From assembly GCA_965370045.1 (NCBI GenBank), contig CBDUSI010000078.1:1-21473 (forward strand): a DNA stretch of 21,473 nucleotides, written 5' to 3'. The notes below the pieces were generated by a model. It made no database searches. It saw nothing but the letters and a program-made list of their open reading frames with translations, and was not told the DNA's origin. The translations under genes and the position numbers were made by a program. Below, piece by piece: positions 1-6,466 of the stretch (the first letter of the stretch is position 1; each line of letters opens with the position of its first letter). This DNA is from CAZONU01 sp965370045 (GTDB lineage Bacteria; Planctomycetota; SZUA-567; JAKLDR01).

Positions 1-127
1 CATCGCGCTCACCCTCGGGCCTCGCATCGCTCGGGAGCGCCTGCCGTCACGGCGCCCCATTTTTCAACGGACTGCTAGCAGCGAATTTCGCTTGCGGCCG
101 CGCCATCGCGCGTTACCCTCCCGGAGC

Positions 128-934
128 ATGGGCCAGTACACGGATGCGGTCACATTGCTCTGGCGCGACGTCCCCGGCCGCGAGGGGATGCGCGTGCTGG
201 ACGCCAGCGCCGGCCCCGGCGCCTCCACCCGCGCGCTGGTGGCCATGGGCATGCGCGTCACCGCCACCAACTACGGCCCGGAGCGTCCCGAGGGGCTGCC
301 CCCCGAGGCGGAGTTCACCGGCGGGGTGGACCTCAACGCCCGCTGGCCGTTCGAGGACGGCGCCTTCGACGGCGTGCACCTCCAGGAGATCATCGAGCAC
401 CTCGAGAACCCCGCGCACACCGTCCGGGAGTGCGCGCGGGTCCTGAAGCCGGGCGGCGTGCTGGTGCTCTCGACGCCGAACACCCTCAACGCCGCGAGCC
501 GACTGCGCTTTTTTCTCTCGGGTTTCACGGAAGGCCGCAAGCGGCCGATCAGCTACGCCAAGCCCACCGGCAACGCCGGCAACGCCTACATCACCAACCT
601 GCCCCAGCTTCATTACCTCCTGGCCCAGTCGGGGATGAGCGTCGAGACGCTGGGGATGACCGTCTGGGAGTGGCGAACGCTGCTGGCCGCGGTGATCTTC
701 TACCCGTGGTTCTGGTTGGGAACGGCGCTGGCGACCGGGCGGGTCAGGAAGAAGGACATGCTCAGCAAGGGGAAGCGCCGGGAGGCCTCGGAGGAGAAGC
801 TCGCCGAGCTCGCCGCCGGGCAGGCCCGGGTGCAGCGCCGGCTGCGCGGCCTGATGCTGTCGAAAGAGGCGCTGCTGGCGCGCGGCCTGGCGCTGCGCGC
901 GCGCAAGACCGGGGCCGCGCCGCTGGAGGCATGA
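128..934 (+). CDS. Class I SAM-dependent methyltransferase
   Basis: Predicted S-adenosylmethionine-dependent methyltransferase of 268 residues; the substrate cannot be read from the sequence. The Rossmann SAM-binding motif I is VLDASAGPG (about residues 23-31). It is followed by the post-II segment HLQEIIEHL (about 84-92) and the strand-4 signature VLKPGGVLVLSTPN (about 105-118), typical of the Methyltransf_11/UbiE-like group. A hydrophobic stretch near residues 185-205 (AAVIFYPWFWLGTALA) could be a membrane-touching helix, seen in some glycan or lipid methyltransferases. The C-terminus is basic and helical. I chose ATG 128 over the upstream in-frame TTG at 92 because homology-like sequence begins there, but the Shine-Dalgarno is poor (GGAG almost abutting the ATG). 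The gene stands alone, with nothing recognisable upstream and a convergent lipoprotein gene downstream. Family is well supported; function is not. Confidence 0.85.
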   Translation: MGQYTDAVTLLWRDVPGREGMRVLDASAGPGASTRALVAMGMRVTATNYGPERPEGLPPEAEFTGGVDLNARWPFEDGAFDGVHLQEIIEHLENPAHTVRECARVLKPGGVLVLSTPNTLNAASRLRFFLSGFTEGRKRPISYAKPTGNAGNAYITNLPQLHYLLAQSGMSVETLGMTVWEWRTLLAAVIFYPWFWLGTALATGRVRKKDMLSKGKRREASEEKLAELAAGQARVQRRLRGLMLSKEALLARGLALRARKTGAAPLEA

Positions 935-968
935 AGGGGCGGCGGGGCGGCAGGCAGCGGGCAGCGGG

Positions 969-995
969 AATTAAGTATTATGTCCCCGGAACTCC
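969..995. repeat. Short AT-rich/CCCCGG motif between convergent genes
   Basis: An isolated block beginning GAATTAAGTATTATGTCCCC and followed by GGAACTCC lies in the 62-base gap between the methyltransferase and the lipoprotein gene. Its base composition is unlike its surroundings. From memory, near-identical AATTAAGTAT...GTCCCCGG strings are scattered in many environmental genomes, often near transposase-like genes. I cannot verify that here and see no second copy in this window. Confidence 0.3.
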
Positions 996-996
996 C

Positions 997-1596
997 CTAA
1001 CGCTTCCCTCTCTTGGCCGCGATGATCTCCACTGCCGGAAACAGCAGTTCTCCAGTCCACTGATTCGCGGGGCCCTCTTGTTTCACGCCGGTCATCTTCA
1101 TCTTGACGATGTACCTGCCTCGCTTCAGCCCCCACATGCCCCGGCTAACCGCAAGCAGTTCACGGTCAGTGGGCACGCCAACGGTCCGCATATCGACTCG
1201 ATAGGCCAGACTGGCATGACCGGGGATCACCGCCCATTGCGGCGGGAAGATCGGGCCGCTCATAGGATAGCTTGTTTGAGCCAGGGGGGCTCCGGATGAA
1301 TCGAACACGCTTGCGTGGACGTTCCAGCAGTAGGCCCTCACTGCTACCGGCTTCGCCATGTCGTTCCTAAGTTCGACAAAAACGGCGTGCCTCCCCCCGG
1401 AACCGAATTCCTCAAAGACAACCCGCAGGCGCCCGCAGAGTCCGCTGACGGGCTTGGACCAGGAACCCACAACAGGCTGCGTCGCTGCTGTCTTCGATTC
1501 GGCATCCCGTGCTCTTTCGCGGCGTGCATGTGGACCACAACCGGCGCAGAAGACAGCCGTCAGAGCAGACAGCCAGGGGAGGGAGTTGCGCAGCAT
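997..1596 (-). CDS. Predicted lipoprotein of unknown function
   Basis: A 199-residue protein I do not recognise. The N-terminus (MLRNSLPWLSALTAVFCAGC) is a signal peptide ending in a lipobox-like CAGC, with Cys20 as the likely lipidated residue; Cys at -3 is atypical, so plain secretion is possible. The mature part looks like one beta-rich domain (RLRVVFEEF, HAVFVELRND, VRAYCWNVHASVFDSSG), resembling small immunoglobulin-like or BsuPI-type extracellular folds, but this is only an impression. ATG 1596 is preceded by AAAGG at good spacing. It lies 97 bases downstream of the HEAT/propeller gene on the same strand and may be the third gene of that operon. Codon use is less G/C-biased than in the metabolic genes nearby. 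Confidence 0.7.
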   Translation of the reverse strand: MLRNSLPWLSALTAVFCAGCGPHARRERARDAESKTAATQPVVGSWSKPVSGLCGRLRVVFEEFGSGGRHAVFVELRNDMAKPVAVRAYCWNVHASVFDSSGAPLAQTSYPMSGPIFPPQWAVIPGHASLAYRVDMRTVGVPTDRELLAVSRGMWGLKRGRYIVKMKMTGVKQEGPANQWTGELLFPAVEIIAAKRGKR

Positions 1597-1665
1597 GGCG
1601 TTGCCTTTCTTTCTCTACATCTTCTAGACGCGCGGCGGCTTGGGTCGTGACGGTGTTCCCAATCT

Positions 1666-1685
1666 CCACAGTGGGGCGCCTGTGG
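1666..1685 (-). terminator. Possible weak hairpin after propeller gene
   Basis: CCACAG and CTGTGG form a 6-bp stem with an 8-base loop just after the stop codon of the HEAT/propeller gene. No U-tract follows, so termination is doubtful and the next lipoprotein gene may be co-transcribed. Confidence 0.2.
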
Positions 1686-1693
1686 GGAGTCGC

Positions 1694-2824
1694 TCACTTG
1701 CCCTTCTCCGGCGCCACCTTCATCTTCTTGGGGACCGCGGCGGCGGGCTTGGTGGGCTTCTCCAGGCGGACCGCCATCCAAGGGGACTTGAGCCCCTTCT
1801 TCTCCCAGACGAGCTTGCCCTTGCGGTCCACCTCGAGTACGCGATTCCCGGAGTACGTCGTTATCAGGGTGTGGCCGTTCATAAGACGGACCGCGCTGAT
1901 GGGCCCGACCAGCTTCGTGGGGCATTTCCAGACGACCTTGCCCTTGGGATCGACCTCCCGGACCTCTGGCGGACTGTGGGAGCATACCAGCGTGTTGCCG
2001 CCCGGCAGGCGTTGCGCGCAGTAGATCAGTCCCTGTTTCTCAAGCTTCCAGACGACCTTCCCCTTCCTGTCGACCTCGACGACCCGCTTTGCGCTAGACT
2101 GGCTGATCAGCGTGTTGCCACTCGCCAGACGCTGGCAGGTACTGGCGCCCTTGAACCCCTTGACCTGCCAGACGACCTTCTTCTTGCGGTCGTACTCGGT
2201 GACCGTGCCGGGGGTCGAGTTGGACACCAGCACGTTCCCGTTCTTCAGGACGGCGGCGAACAGGCAATCGCGGCCACCGGCCAGCTCCCAGACGGCCTTC
2301 CCGTCGCGATCGTAGATTGCCACTTTCCCTTGGTGCATTGCGACAAACGTGCTGCCGTCCGGCAGGCGCTGGGCGCAGATGGGACTGCCGCGAAGCGAGA
2401 GGGTCCACACCTCCTTGCCGTACTTGTCCACCTCCAGGACACGCTTCGCAGAGAACTCGGCGATCAGGGTGTTGCCCAGCTTCGAGAAGGACACATCCCG
2501 CTCTATCTTCGAGACCAGGCTCTCGGCCCGGGTCTGGACCTCCATGTCCTTGGACTTGAGCGCCTTCTTCAGCTCCGCCAGCGCTGGCCCGCCGATCTTC
2601 CGCAGCGCCGCGGAGGCCTTCTCGCGCATCTCCCATTCGTCGTGGCCGAGCTGTTTGACGAGTGTCGCCAGCCGCGCGGTCTCTTTGGCGCTGAGCTTCC
2701 CGACCTTCGGCGGCTCACCGGCGGCGGCCGGAGCCACCGACGCCACCAGCAGAGCCAGCGCCACGCCCCACAGGACGTAGATGCGCTTGGAGCGGGGCTT
2801 CTCCACAGCCTGGCCCTCGGTCAC
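1694..2824 (-). CDS. Exported HEAT-repeat plus six-blade beta-propeller protein
   Basis: A 376-residue protein with three parts. Residues 1-35 are a basic then hydrophobic leader (KPRSKRIYV, WGVALALLVASVAPAAA) acting as signal peptide or anchor. Residues ~45-110 form a HEAT-like helical pair (EWEMREKASAALRKIG, MEVQTRAESLVSKI). Residues ~115-360 are about six repeats of ~41 residues of the form GNTLI...RVLEVDRKGKVVW, typical of PQQ-like/WD40-type beta-propellers. No catalytic residues stand out, so a binding or scaffolding role outside the cytoplasm is likely. The GTG start at 2824 overlaps the stop of the upstream gene in a GTGA arrangement, implying translational coupling. It is supported by near-identity of this N-terminus to that of the upstream protein. 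The frame continues open upstream to 3079, but that part is the shadow of the HEAT gene. Domain calls are strong; biological role unknown. Confidence 0.8.
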   Translation of the reverse strand: MTEGQAVEKPRSKRIYVLWGVALALLVASVAPAAAGEPPKVGKLSAKETARLATLVKQLGHDEWEMREKASAALRKIGGPALAELKKALKSKDMEVQTRAESLVSKIERDVSFSKLGNTLIAEFSAKRVLEVDKYGKEVWTLSLRGSPICAQRLPDGSTFVAMHQGKVAIYDRDGKAVWELAGGRDCLFAAVLKNGNVLVSNSTPGTVTEYDRKKKVVWQVKGFKGASTCQRLASGNTLISQSSAKRVVEVDRKGKVVWKLEKQGLIYCAQRLPGGNTLVCSHSPPEVREVDPKGKVVWKCPTKLVGPISAVRLMNGHTLITTYSGNRVLEVDRKGKLVWEKKGLKSPWMAVRLEKPTKPAAAVPKKMKVAPEKGK

Positions 2825-3528
2825 TGCTTCTTCTCCTGCGCTGCCTTGATCTTCTTCAGGGCCTGGGAGGCGGCGTGGCGGACGTCCCTGTTCTCGTCCT
2901 GGAGCAGCTTCTGGAGCGCCGGTACGGCCTCCCGAGCCTCCGGGCCGATCTTGCCCAGCGCCCAGGCGGCGGGCAAGCGCACGTACGCTCTCTCGTCGCC
3001 AAGCAGTCCGATCAGAGCCGGGATCGCCTCCCGGGCGTCCGGGCCGATCCCGACCAGCGCGCCCATGGCGGCCCGGCACACGTCCTCGTCCTTGTCGCCG
3101 AGCAACCTGACCAGCGCCGGGACGGCCCCACGGGCTTCCGGGCCGATCTCGCCGAGCGACAAAGCGGCGGCCCCGCGCACGTACTTGTTCTTGTCGCCCA
3201 GGAGCCCCACCAGCGCGGGGACGGCCGGCTTCCCGCAGAATCCCAGCATGAAGGCTGCCTCGCGCTTATCGCCAGCTATCCAGTCGGGCATCCGCGCGTA
3301 GAGGGAAAGACAATATGCGGCGTGCTCCGGCCCGCCGAGCTTCTTGATCTCCTCGGAAGTCAGGTGCGGGTTTGCGTTACAGCGCGCAACCGCCGCCCGG
3401 GCCTGGAGCACCGGCACTACCACCTTCCAGCATACGAGGCCGAGGACCAGCAGCAGCGCCAGCGCCACGCCCCAATACACGTACAGGCGCTTGGAGCGGG
3501 GCTTGGCGGCGAGCGTCTCGTCGGTCAC
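2821..3528 (-). CDS. Membrane-anchored HEAT-repeat protein
   Basis: A 235-residue protein with an N-terminal basic patch (KPRSKRLYV) and one transmembrane helix (about residues 13-33, WGVALALLLVLGLVCWKVVV). The rest is four to five HEAT/PBS-lyase-like repeats of about 31-36 residues. The clearest read GPEARGAVPALVRLLGDKDE, GPDAREAIPALIGLLGDERA and GPEAREAVPALQKLLQDENR, each with the D-x-x-VR-x-AA-x-AL pattern. Such repeats bind proteins and lack an active site. I chose the GTG at 3528 rather than the upstream start at 3576 because AGAGGAG precedes it by six bases and the protein family begins here. It is the first gene of an operon with the propeller gene, with a four-base GTGA overlap. A promoter lies immediately upstream. 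Confidence 0.85.
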   Translation of the reverse strand: MTDETLAAKPRSKRLYVYWGVALALLLVLGLVCWKVVVPVLQARAAVARCNANPHLTSEEIKKLGGPEHAAYCLSLYARMPDWIAGDKREAAFMLGFCGKPAVPALVGLLGDKNKYVRGAAALSLGEIGPEARGAVPALVRLLGDKDEDVCRAAMGALVGIGPDAREAIPALIGLLGDERAYVRLPAAWALGKIGPEAREAVPALQKLLQDENRDVRHAASQALKKIKAAQEKKQ

Positions 3529-3547
3529 GGGATACTCCTCTGGATAC

Positions 3548-3576
3548 AGGATACCTCGCCTTCCCGGGCAGGTCAA
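3548..3576 (-). promoter_or_regulatory. Putative sigma-70-type promoter for the HEAT operon
   Basis: On the minus strand TTGACC (3571-3576) and TATCCT (3548-3553) are separated by 17 bases. The predicted start near 3541 gives a leader of only about 13 bases carrying the AGAGGAG ribosome site. The -35 box lies about 10 bp from a dispersed palindromic repeat (3586-3650). That E. coli-like consensus applies in this organism is an assumption. Confidence 0.6.
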
Positions 3577-3585
3577 GATGCACCT

Positions 3586-3650
3586 CAGTGTTCAGTGTTC
3601 AGATTTCGGTGTTCAGTAGCCTGAAAACTGACAACCGAAAACTGAAAACC
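3586..3650. repeat. Dispersed palindromic repeat, copy 1 (TGTTCAG/CTGAAAAC type)
   Basis: The left arm is built from TGTTCAG units (two copies, then ATTTCGGTGTTCAG). The right arm is CTGAAAACTGACAACCG followed by AAAACTGAAAACC. The arms are imperfect reverse complements around a loop of a few bases. The same vocabulary recurs at 5086-5150 and 13619-13679. Confidence 0.6.
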
Positions 3651-3926
3651 GCGGTCCAGTTAGCCAACTCGGGAAAATCCCCGGGAATCTTCTCGCTGAA
3701 ACCGCGCCGCTTAGATGCTTTCTGGTCCGCAACGTGGCCATCCGGGGGCTAAGACCCCCCTATTATATGGACAGTGTCAACGTTCTGAGCCGGGAGGAGT
3801 TTCCCTACTTGGCCAAAAGTGCGAAAAATGAGAATTTCACGGCCCGAGACTGCGCGACTTACGGCCCGCGCCATCCCGCTTCGTGAACAGGTGCTCATAG
3901 TACTTATGAGGGGGTACTTTTTCTTT

Positions 3927-4070
3927 AACCACCAAGGCACCAAGAAGGGCTATTGACCTTGATCGCGGAAAGTGACGCCTTGAAAGCCAGGACGGCCCCG
4001 CCGCGGACCAAACCCCAGGATTCTCTGCGGTCCTCTGTGTACTCTGTGTACTCCGTGGTGAGAAAGGATA
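3927..4070. repeat. Dispersed repeat, copy 2 (ACCACCAAGG and CTCTGTGTACTC units)
   Basis: A left unit AACCACCAAGGCACCAAG (from 3928) and a right unit of tandem CTCTGTGTA/CTCCGTGGTGAG (4023-4063) enclose about 75 bases of unrelated sequence. The left unit recurs at 5053 and 13601, always in the same orientation. A relative of the right unit recurs at 13684-13712 (CTCCGCGTTCTCTGCG). Confidence 0.5.
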
Positions 4071-4202
4071 AATCGATTTTCGCGTGCCGTAAAAAATGAA
4101 AAGTTTATCTCGGTCATTCCGCGTCGCTTGCGGAAAGAAAATGAAAGCCGGGGGCCGCGTATGGAGGAAAAATCCGCATAACTAATAGAGGGACTACTTT
4201 TT

Positions 4203-4345
4203 CAGTGGCCGGTGGTCGGTGGTCAGTGGCCAGTTTTGGGAAGGGGTAGGTTGGTGATCAGGGGAGCACGCGAAACCTCCGGGCGGGAGCCCGCGCCGGC
4301 CCGGCCGGCGCCGCTGAACACTGACCACGGACCCCTGACCACTGA
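4203..4345. repeat. Dispersed palindromic repeat, copy 3 (GTGGTCAGTGG type)
   Basis: The left arm 4203-4232 (CAGTGGCCGGTGGTCGGTGG, then TCAGTGGCCA) and the right arm 4314-4345 (TGAACACTGACCACGGACCC, then CTGACCACTGAG) are reverse complements at about 25 of 31 positions by eye. They flank about 80 bases that are G/C-rich toward the right end. The element overlaps the 5' end of the helix-turn-helix ORF. Confidence 0.6.
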
Positions 4346-5213
4346 GGTTCTCATTCACGCCGCCCGCATGCGCGCGCGCGGGATTTCCTGGGGGACAATC
4401 GCCGCGCGGACGCCGCACACCGCGGCCGAGCTCGCCCGACTGCCCTTTGACCATCCGGAAATCTGGGAGCCGCTGTACAAGCGCGCCGAAAAGCTCGCGC
4501 TTCAGGAAGCCGAAGGCGAGATGTTCAAGGCGCTCAACGTGCTCCTCGAAGGCGAGAACGCCAACGCTTCCGAGAAGGCCGCGCGCGAATTGCTGGTGCA
4601 TCGCAGGCACATTGAACGCCGGCGATATCAACCACAGAGAGTTCAATCCACAGATGACACAGATCACACAGATGACCTAGAAGAGTTACAATCTGTGACA
4701 TCGGTGAAATCTGTGGATTCGTGCCCTCCATGGCTCACCGAAGACCCGCCCGAAGAACTAAGAGTCCCCATCATCCAACTGGCCTGCTGCCGCGCGCAGG
4801 GGGAAGACCTGCTTTCGACGGCCGCCGAGATCGGTCGCCATCACGAGGAAGTCGAGCGCTGGCCGTTCCTGTACGCCAAGACCTGGGACCGGCACTGGCG
4901 CACCGCGCGCCTTGAAACCGCGCGCTTTTATGCAGCGAGAGCGATCAGGAAGCTCACCGACCTCGCGTTCGACCCCGACCGAAACCTCGCCGCCCGCGCC
5001 GCGCGGACGCTGCTGGTGCATCGCCGGCACATGCACTGGGCGAGAGCAAATCAACCACCAAGACACCAAGAACACCAAGGAGGTGAGTGTTCAGAGCCCA
5101 GTGTTCGGTGTTCAGGAGTCCTGAAAACTGAGGACCGAAAACTGACAACTGGCTTGGTGCCTTTGTGTCTTGGTGGTGAAAGTGGTTGGTCCCCCCGCGA
5201 CGGGCCGGAATGA
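4212..5213 (+). CDS. Duplicated helix-turn-helix-like protein interleaved with palindromic repeats
   Basis: An open frame of 333 codons with two copies of an ~85-residue helical domain. Copy 1 (~residues 46-132) contains RARGISWGTIAARTPHTAAE and ends EKAARELLVHRRHIE. Copy 2 (~186-278) contains CRAQGEDLLSTAAEIGRHHE and ends AARAARTLLVHRRHMH. The IAARTPHTAAELARLP segment looks like a helix-turn-helix, and the overall pattern recalls phage terminase small-subunit-like DNA-binding proteins (inference). Three palindromic repeats are read in frame: before copy 1, between the copies (QSTDDTDHTDDLEELQSVTS) and after copy 2 (NQPPRHQEHQGG). GTG 4212 lies inside the first repeat, so the true start is uncertain; ATG 4368 would clip the first domain by a few residues. 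It could be a real protein tolerating inserts or a decaying gene kept open by chance. Confidence 0.5.
   Translation: MVGGQWPVLGRGRLVIRGARETSGREPAPARPAPLNTDHGPLTTEVLIHAARMRARGISWGTIAARTPHTAAELARLPFDHPEIWEPLYKRAEKLALQEAEGEMFKALNVLLEGENANASEKAARELLVHRRHIERRRYQPQRVQSTDDTDHTDDLEELQSVTSVKSVDSCPPWLTEDPPEELRVPIIQLACCRAQGEDLLSTAAEIGRHHEEVERWPFLYAKTWDRHWRTARLETARFYAARAIRKLTDLAFDPDRNLAARAARTLLVHRRHMHWARANQPPRHQEHQGGECSEPSVRCSGVLKTEDRKLTTGLVPLCLGGESGWSPRDGPE
4647..4717. repeat. Dispersed palindromic repeat, copy 4 (CACAGATGACACAGAT type)
   Basis: Arms 4647-4673 and 4691-4717 each start or end with the shared TCCACAGAT/ATCTGTGGA. They are reverse complements at about 22 of 27 positions, with a 17-base loop. 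The element sits inside the helix-turn-helix ORF, exactly between its two duplicated domains. Confidence 0.65.
5051..5180. repeat. Dispersed palindromic repeat, copy 5, nested
   Basis: Two palindromes are nested. The outer arms are AACCACCAAGACACCAAG... (5053-5080) and ...TTTGTGTCTTGGTGGTGAA (5151-5180). The inner arms are AGTGTTCAG...TTCAGGA (5086-5117) and TCCTGAAAACTGAGGACCG... (5119-5150). The 130-base unit could fold into one long imperfect hairpin. It forms the 3' end of the helix-turn-helix ORF. Confidence 0.65.
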
Positions 5214-5231
5214 CCGGAAAGCCGGCCGCAA

Positions 5232-5264
5232 AAGACCGGCGCGCCAGCCGAAACTGGCGCGCCG
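5232..5264 (-). terminator. Intrinsic terminator of the NYN-domain gene
   Basis: Read on the minus strand, CGGCGCGCCAG pairs perfectly with CTGGCGCGCCG (11 bp) around a six-base TTTCGG loop and is followed at once by GTCTTTTG. It lies about 35 bases past the stop codon at 5300. This is a textbook rho-independent terminator in this orientation; the plus strand lacks a T-run after the stem. Confidence 0.8.
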
Positions 5265-5299
5265 CGGGATTGTCCAGTAGGTTGGGGCTGGTGGGACTG

Positions 5300-6109
5300 C
5301 TACTCCTTCTTGCCCTTGCGCTCCTTCTCCCAGAGCTGGGCGGCGATGCGCTCGGCCTTGGCGTCCGCGGCCGCGTCCTCCTCGCCACCACCGTCCTCGT
5401 CCCAGACGCCCATGTTCGAGTCGGCGGCCTTCTCGTCACCGGCGGAAAAGCGGCCGGCGATGCTGTCCGCGCCGCGCCCCCGGCCTGAGAAGCTCGCGCT
5501 CGCGCCCCCGCTGGCGCCGGCCTGGGCATGGGCGGCGGCCTCGGCCTCGAACTTCTTCTCCTTGAAGAGCATCCCGTCGTCGATGGCCACGAAGGCGTGC
5601 GCCGTGTTCATCAGCTCGGTGGCGGTGTTCTGCGGGAAGCCCACCACCTCGGAACGCACACCCATGATCTTGAGGCGCTCGACCAGTGGAACGTAGTCGC
5701 CATCGCCGGTGACCAGGATCACCGTGTCCAGCCGCGGGGCCATGGCCATGATGTCCAGGGACATCTCCATGGCCCAGTCGCCCTTGGCGCTGCCGTCCGG
5801 GCGGATCTTGAGGTACTTGATCTTGATCTCGTACCCCAGCCGGGTCAGCGCGTCGACGAAGGCGGTCTGGTCGACCTCCGGCTTGGTGACCAGGTAGGCC
5901 ACCGCGCGCACCAGCTGCCGGCCGGAGGTCAGGTCCTCCACCATCCGGCGGTAGTTGATCTTGGCCTGGTACAAATGCTTGGCGGAGTAAAACATGTTCT
6001 GCACATCGACAAACATCCCCACGCGCTGGCCGCGCTGCTTGCCGGGTATGAAGAGCGATCTCTCCGACCTGTCGTTCCTGCCTCCGTTGGAACCTCCGTT
6101 TACAGCCAT
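5300..6109 (-). CDS. NYN/PIN-like (LabA-type) nuclease domain protein
   Basis: A 269-residue protein whose residues ~29-170 match the NYN domain, a PIN-like fold usually linked to metal-dependent RNA cleavage. Visible acidic positions are Asp35 in GMFVDVQN, Asp111 in AKGDWAMEM, Asp119 in SLDIMAM and Asp136/Asp138 in LVTGDGDYVPLV. This is the expected arrangement for the active-site cluster and the LabA/DUF88 group. The tail from ~190 is low-complexity (Ala/Gly, then very acidic DEDGGGEEDAAA) and ends in a basic KERKGKKE, so it is probably disordered. ATG 6109 is preferred over ATG 6130 because AAAGGAGGAG lies just upstream of it. It is monocistronic, with its own terminator, and divergent from the large HEAT-like gene. 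The RNA target is unknown. Confidence 0.85.
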   Translation of the reverse strand: MAVNGGSNGGRNDRSERSLFIPGKQRGQRVGMFVDVQNMFYSAKHLYQAKINYRRMVEDLTSGRQLVRAVAYLVTKPEVDQTAFVDALTRLGYEIKIKYLKIRPDGSAKGDWAMEMSLDIMAMAPRLDTVILVTGDGDYVPLVERLKIMGVRSEVVGFPQNTATELMNTAHAFVAIDDGMLFKEKKFEAEAAAHAQAGASGGASASFSGRGRGADSIAGRFSAGDEKAADSNMGVWDEDGGGEEDAAADAKAERIAAQLWEKERKGKKE

Positions 6110-6293
6110 GGTGTCTCCTCCTTTAGGCATACGGTGTGCTTAACGGTTATAGCCCCCAGCCTTTGGCCGGATCCCGCATCCAGCCTTACCGTCCTTACAC
6201 CGTTCTCTATGTATCTCGGACGCGGATGATAGCGACGCGCAGCCGGGATGTCAACCCCCGGCTAACAAATAGCTGCCGGCAGGCATCTGTACC

Positions 6294-6410
6294 AAACGAG
6301 CCAAACGGGAACCGCGGGCCGGTGCGGGAGGAGGGCGTAAGCCGCCCTTACGCTGGCACATCAGGGGTGACGCCGGTCCGAACGCGACTCGTGTCCCGTT
6401 TGGCGCGTTT
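6294..6410. repeat. 117-base inverted-repeat element with inner hairpin
   Basis: Arms AAACGAGCCAAACGGGA (6294-6310) and TCCCGTTTGGCGCGTTT (6394-6410) are reverse complements at 16 of 17 positions. Inside lies a perfect 7-bp hairpin, GCGTAAG (6335-6341) with CTTACGC (6347-6353) and a five-base loop. It may be a MITE-like unit or a structured RNA. No target duplication is visible at the ends. Confidence 0.6.
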
Positions 6411-6466
6411 GCGATGTAGGCATAAGCAGCGCCTGGGGCGGTCCCGCCGGACTGCCCGCTTCAAGG

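Larger units (their letters stand above)
3529..4202. other. Non-coding, repeat-bearing region
   Basis: No credible gene is seen in about 670 bases. It holds the HEAT-operon promoter, two dispersed repeat loci (3586-3650; 3927-4070) and a small G5/C5 hairpin near 3744-3760. An almost perfect palindrome lies at 3894-3910 (CTCATA, GTACT, TATGAG). A tract ending TACTTTTTC at 3902-3923 recurs at 4181-4203. The stretch is more A/T-rich than its neighbours, with runs such as AAAAAATGAAAAG near 4090. It looks like accessory or decayed sequence. Confidence 0.5.

Noticed and set aside
1640..3301. Long plus-strand frame of 553 codons
   Set aside because: It is the reverse-strand shadow of the HEAT and propeller genes; the translation has no recognisable domain.
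3744..3760. G5/C5 hairpin followed by TATTATAT as a terminator
   Set aside because: Only five base pairs, no T-run, and no plus-strand gene upstream that would need it.
3586..5180. CRISPR array
   Set aside because: The repeats are palindromic composites of variable length and spacing, with no regular spacers and no cas genes.
4203..5213. Insertion sequence with terminal inverted repeats
   Set aside because: No transposase motif (DDE, HUH or serine recombinase) is seen, the palindromes at the two ends are different types, and no target duplication is visible.
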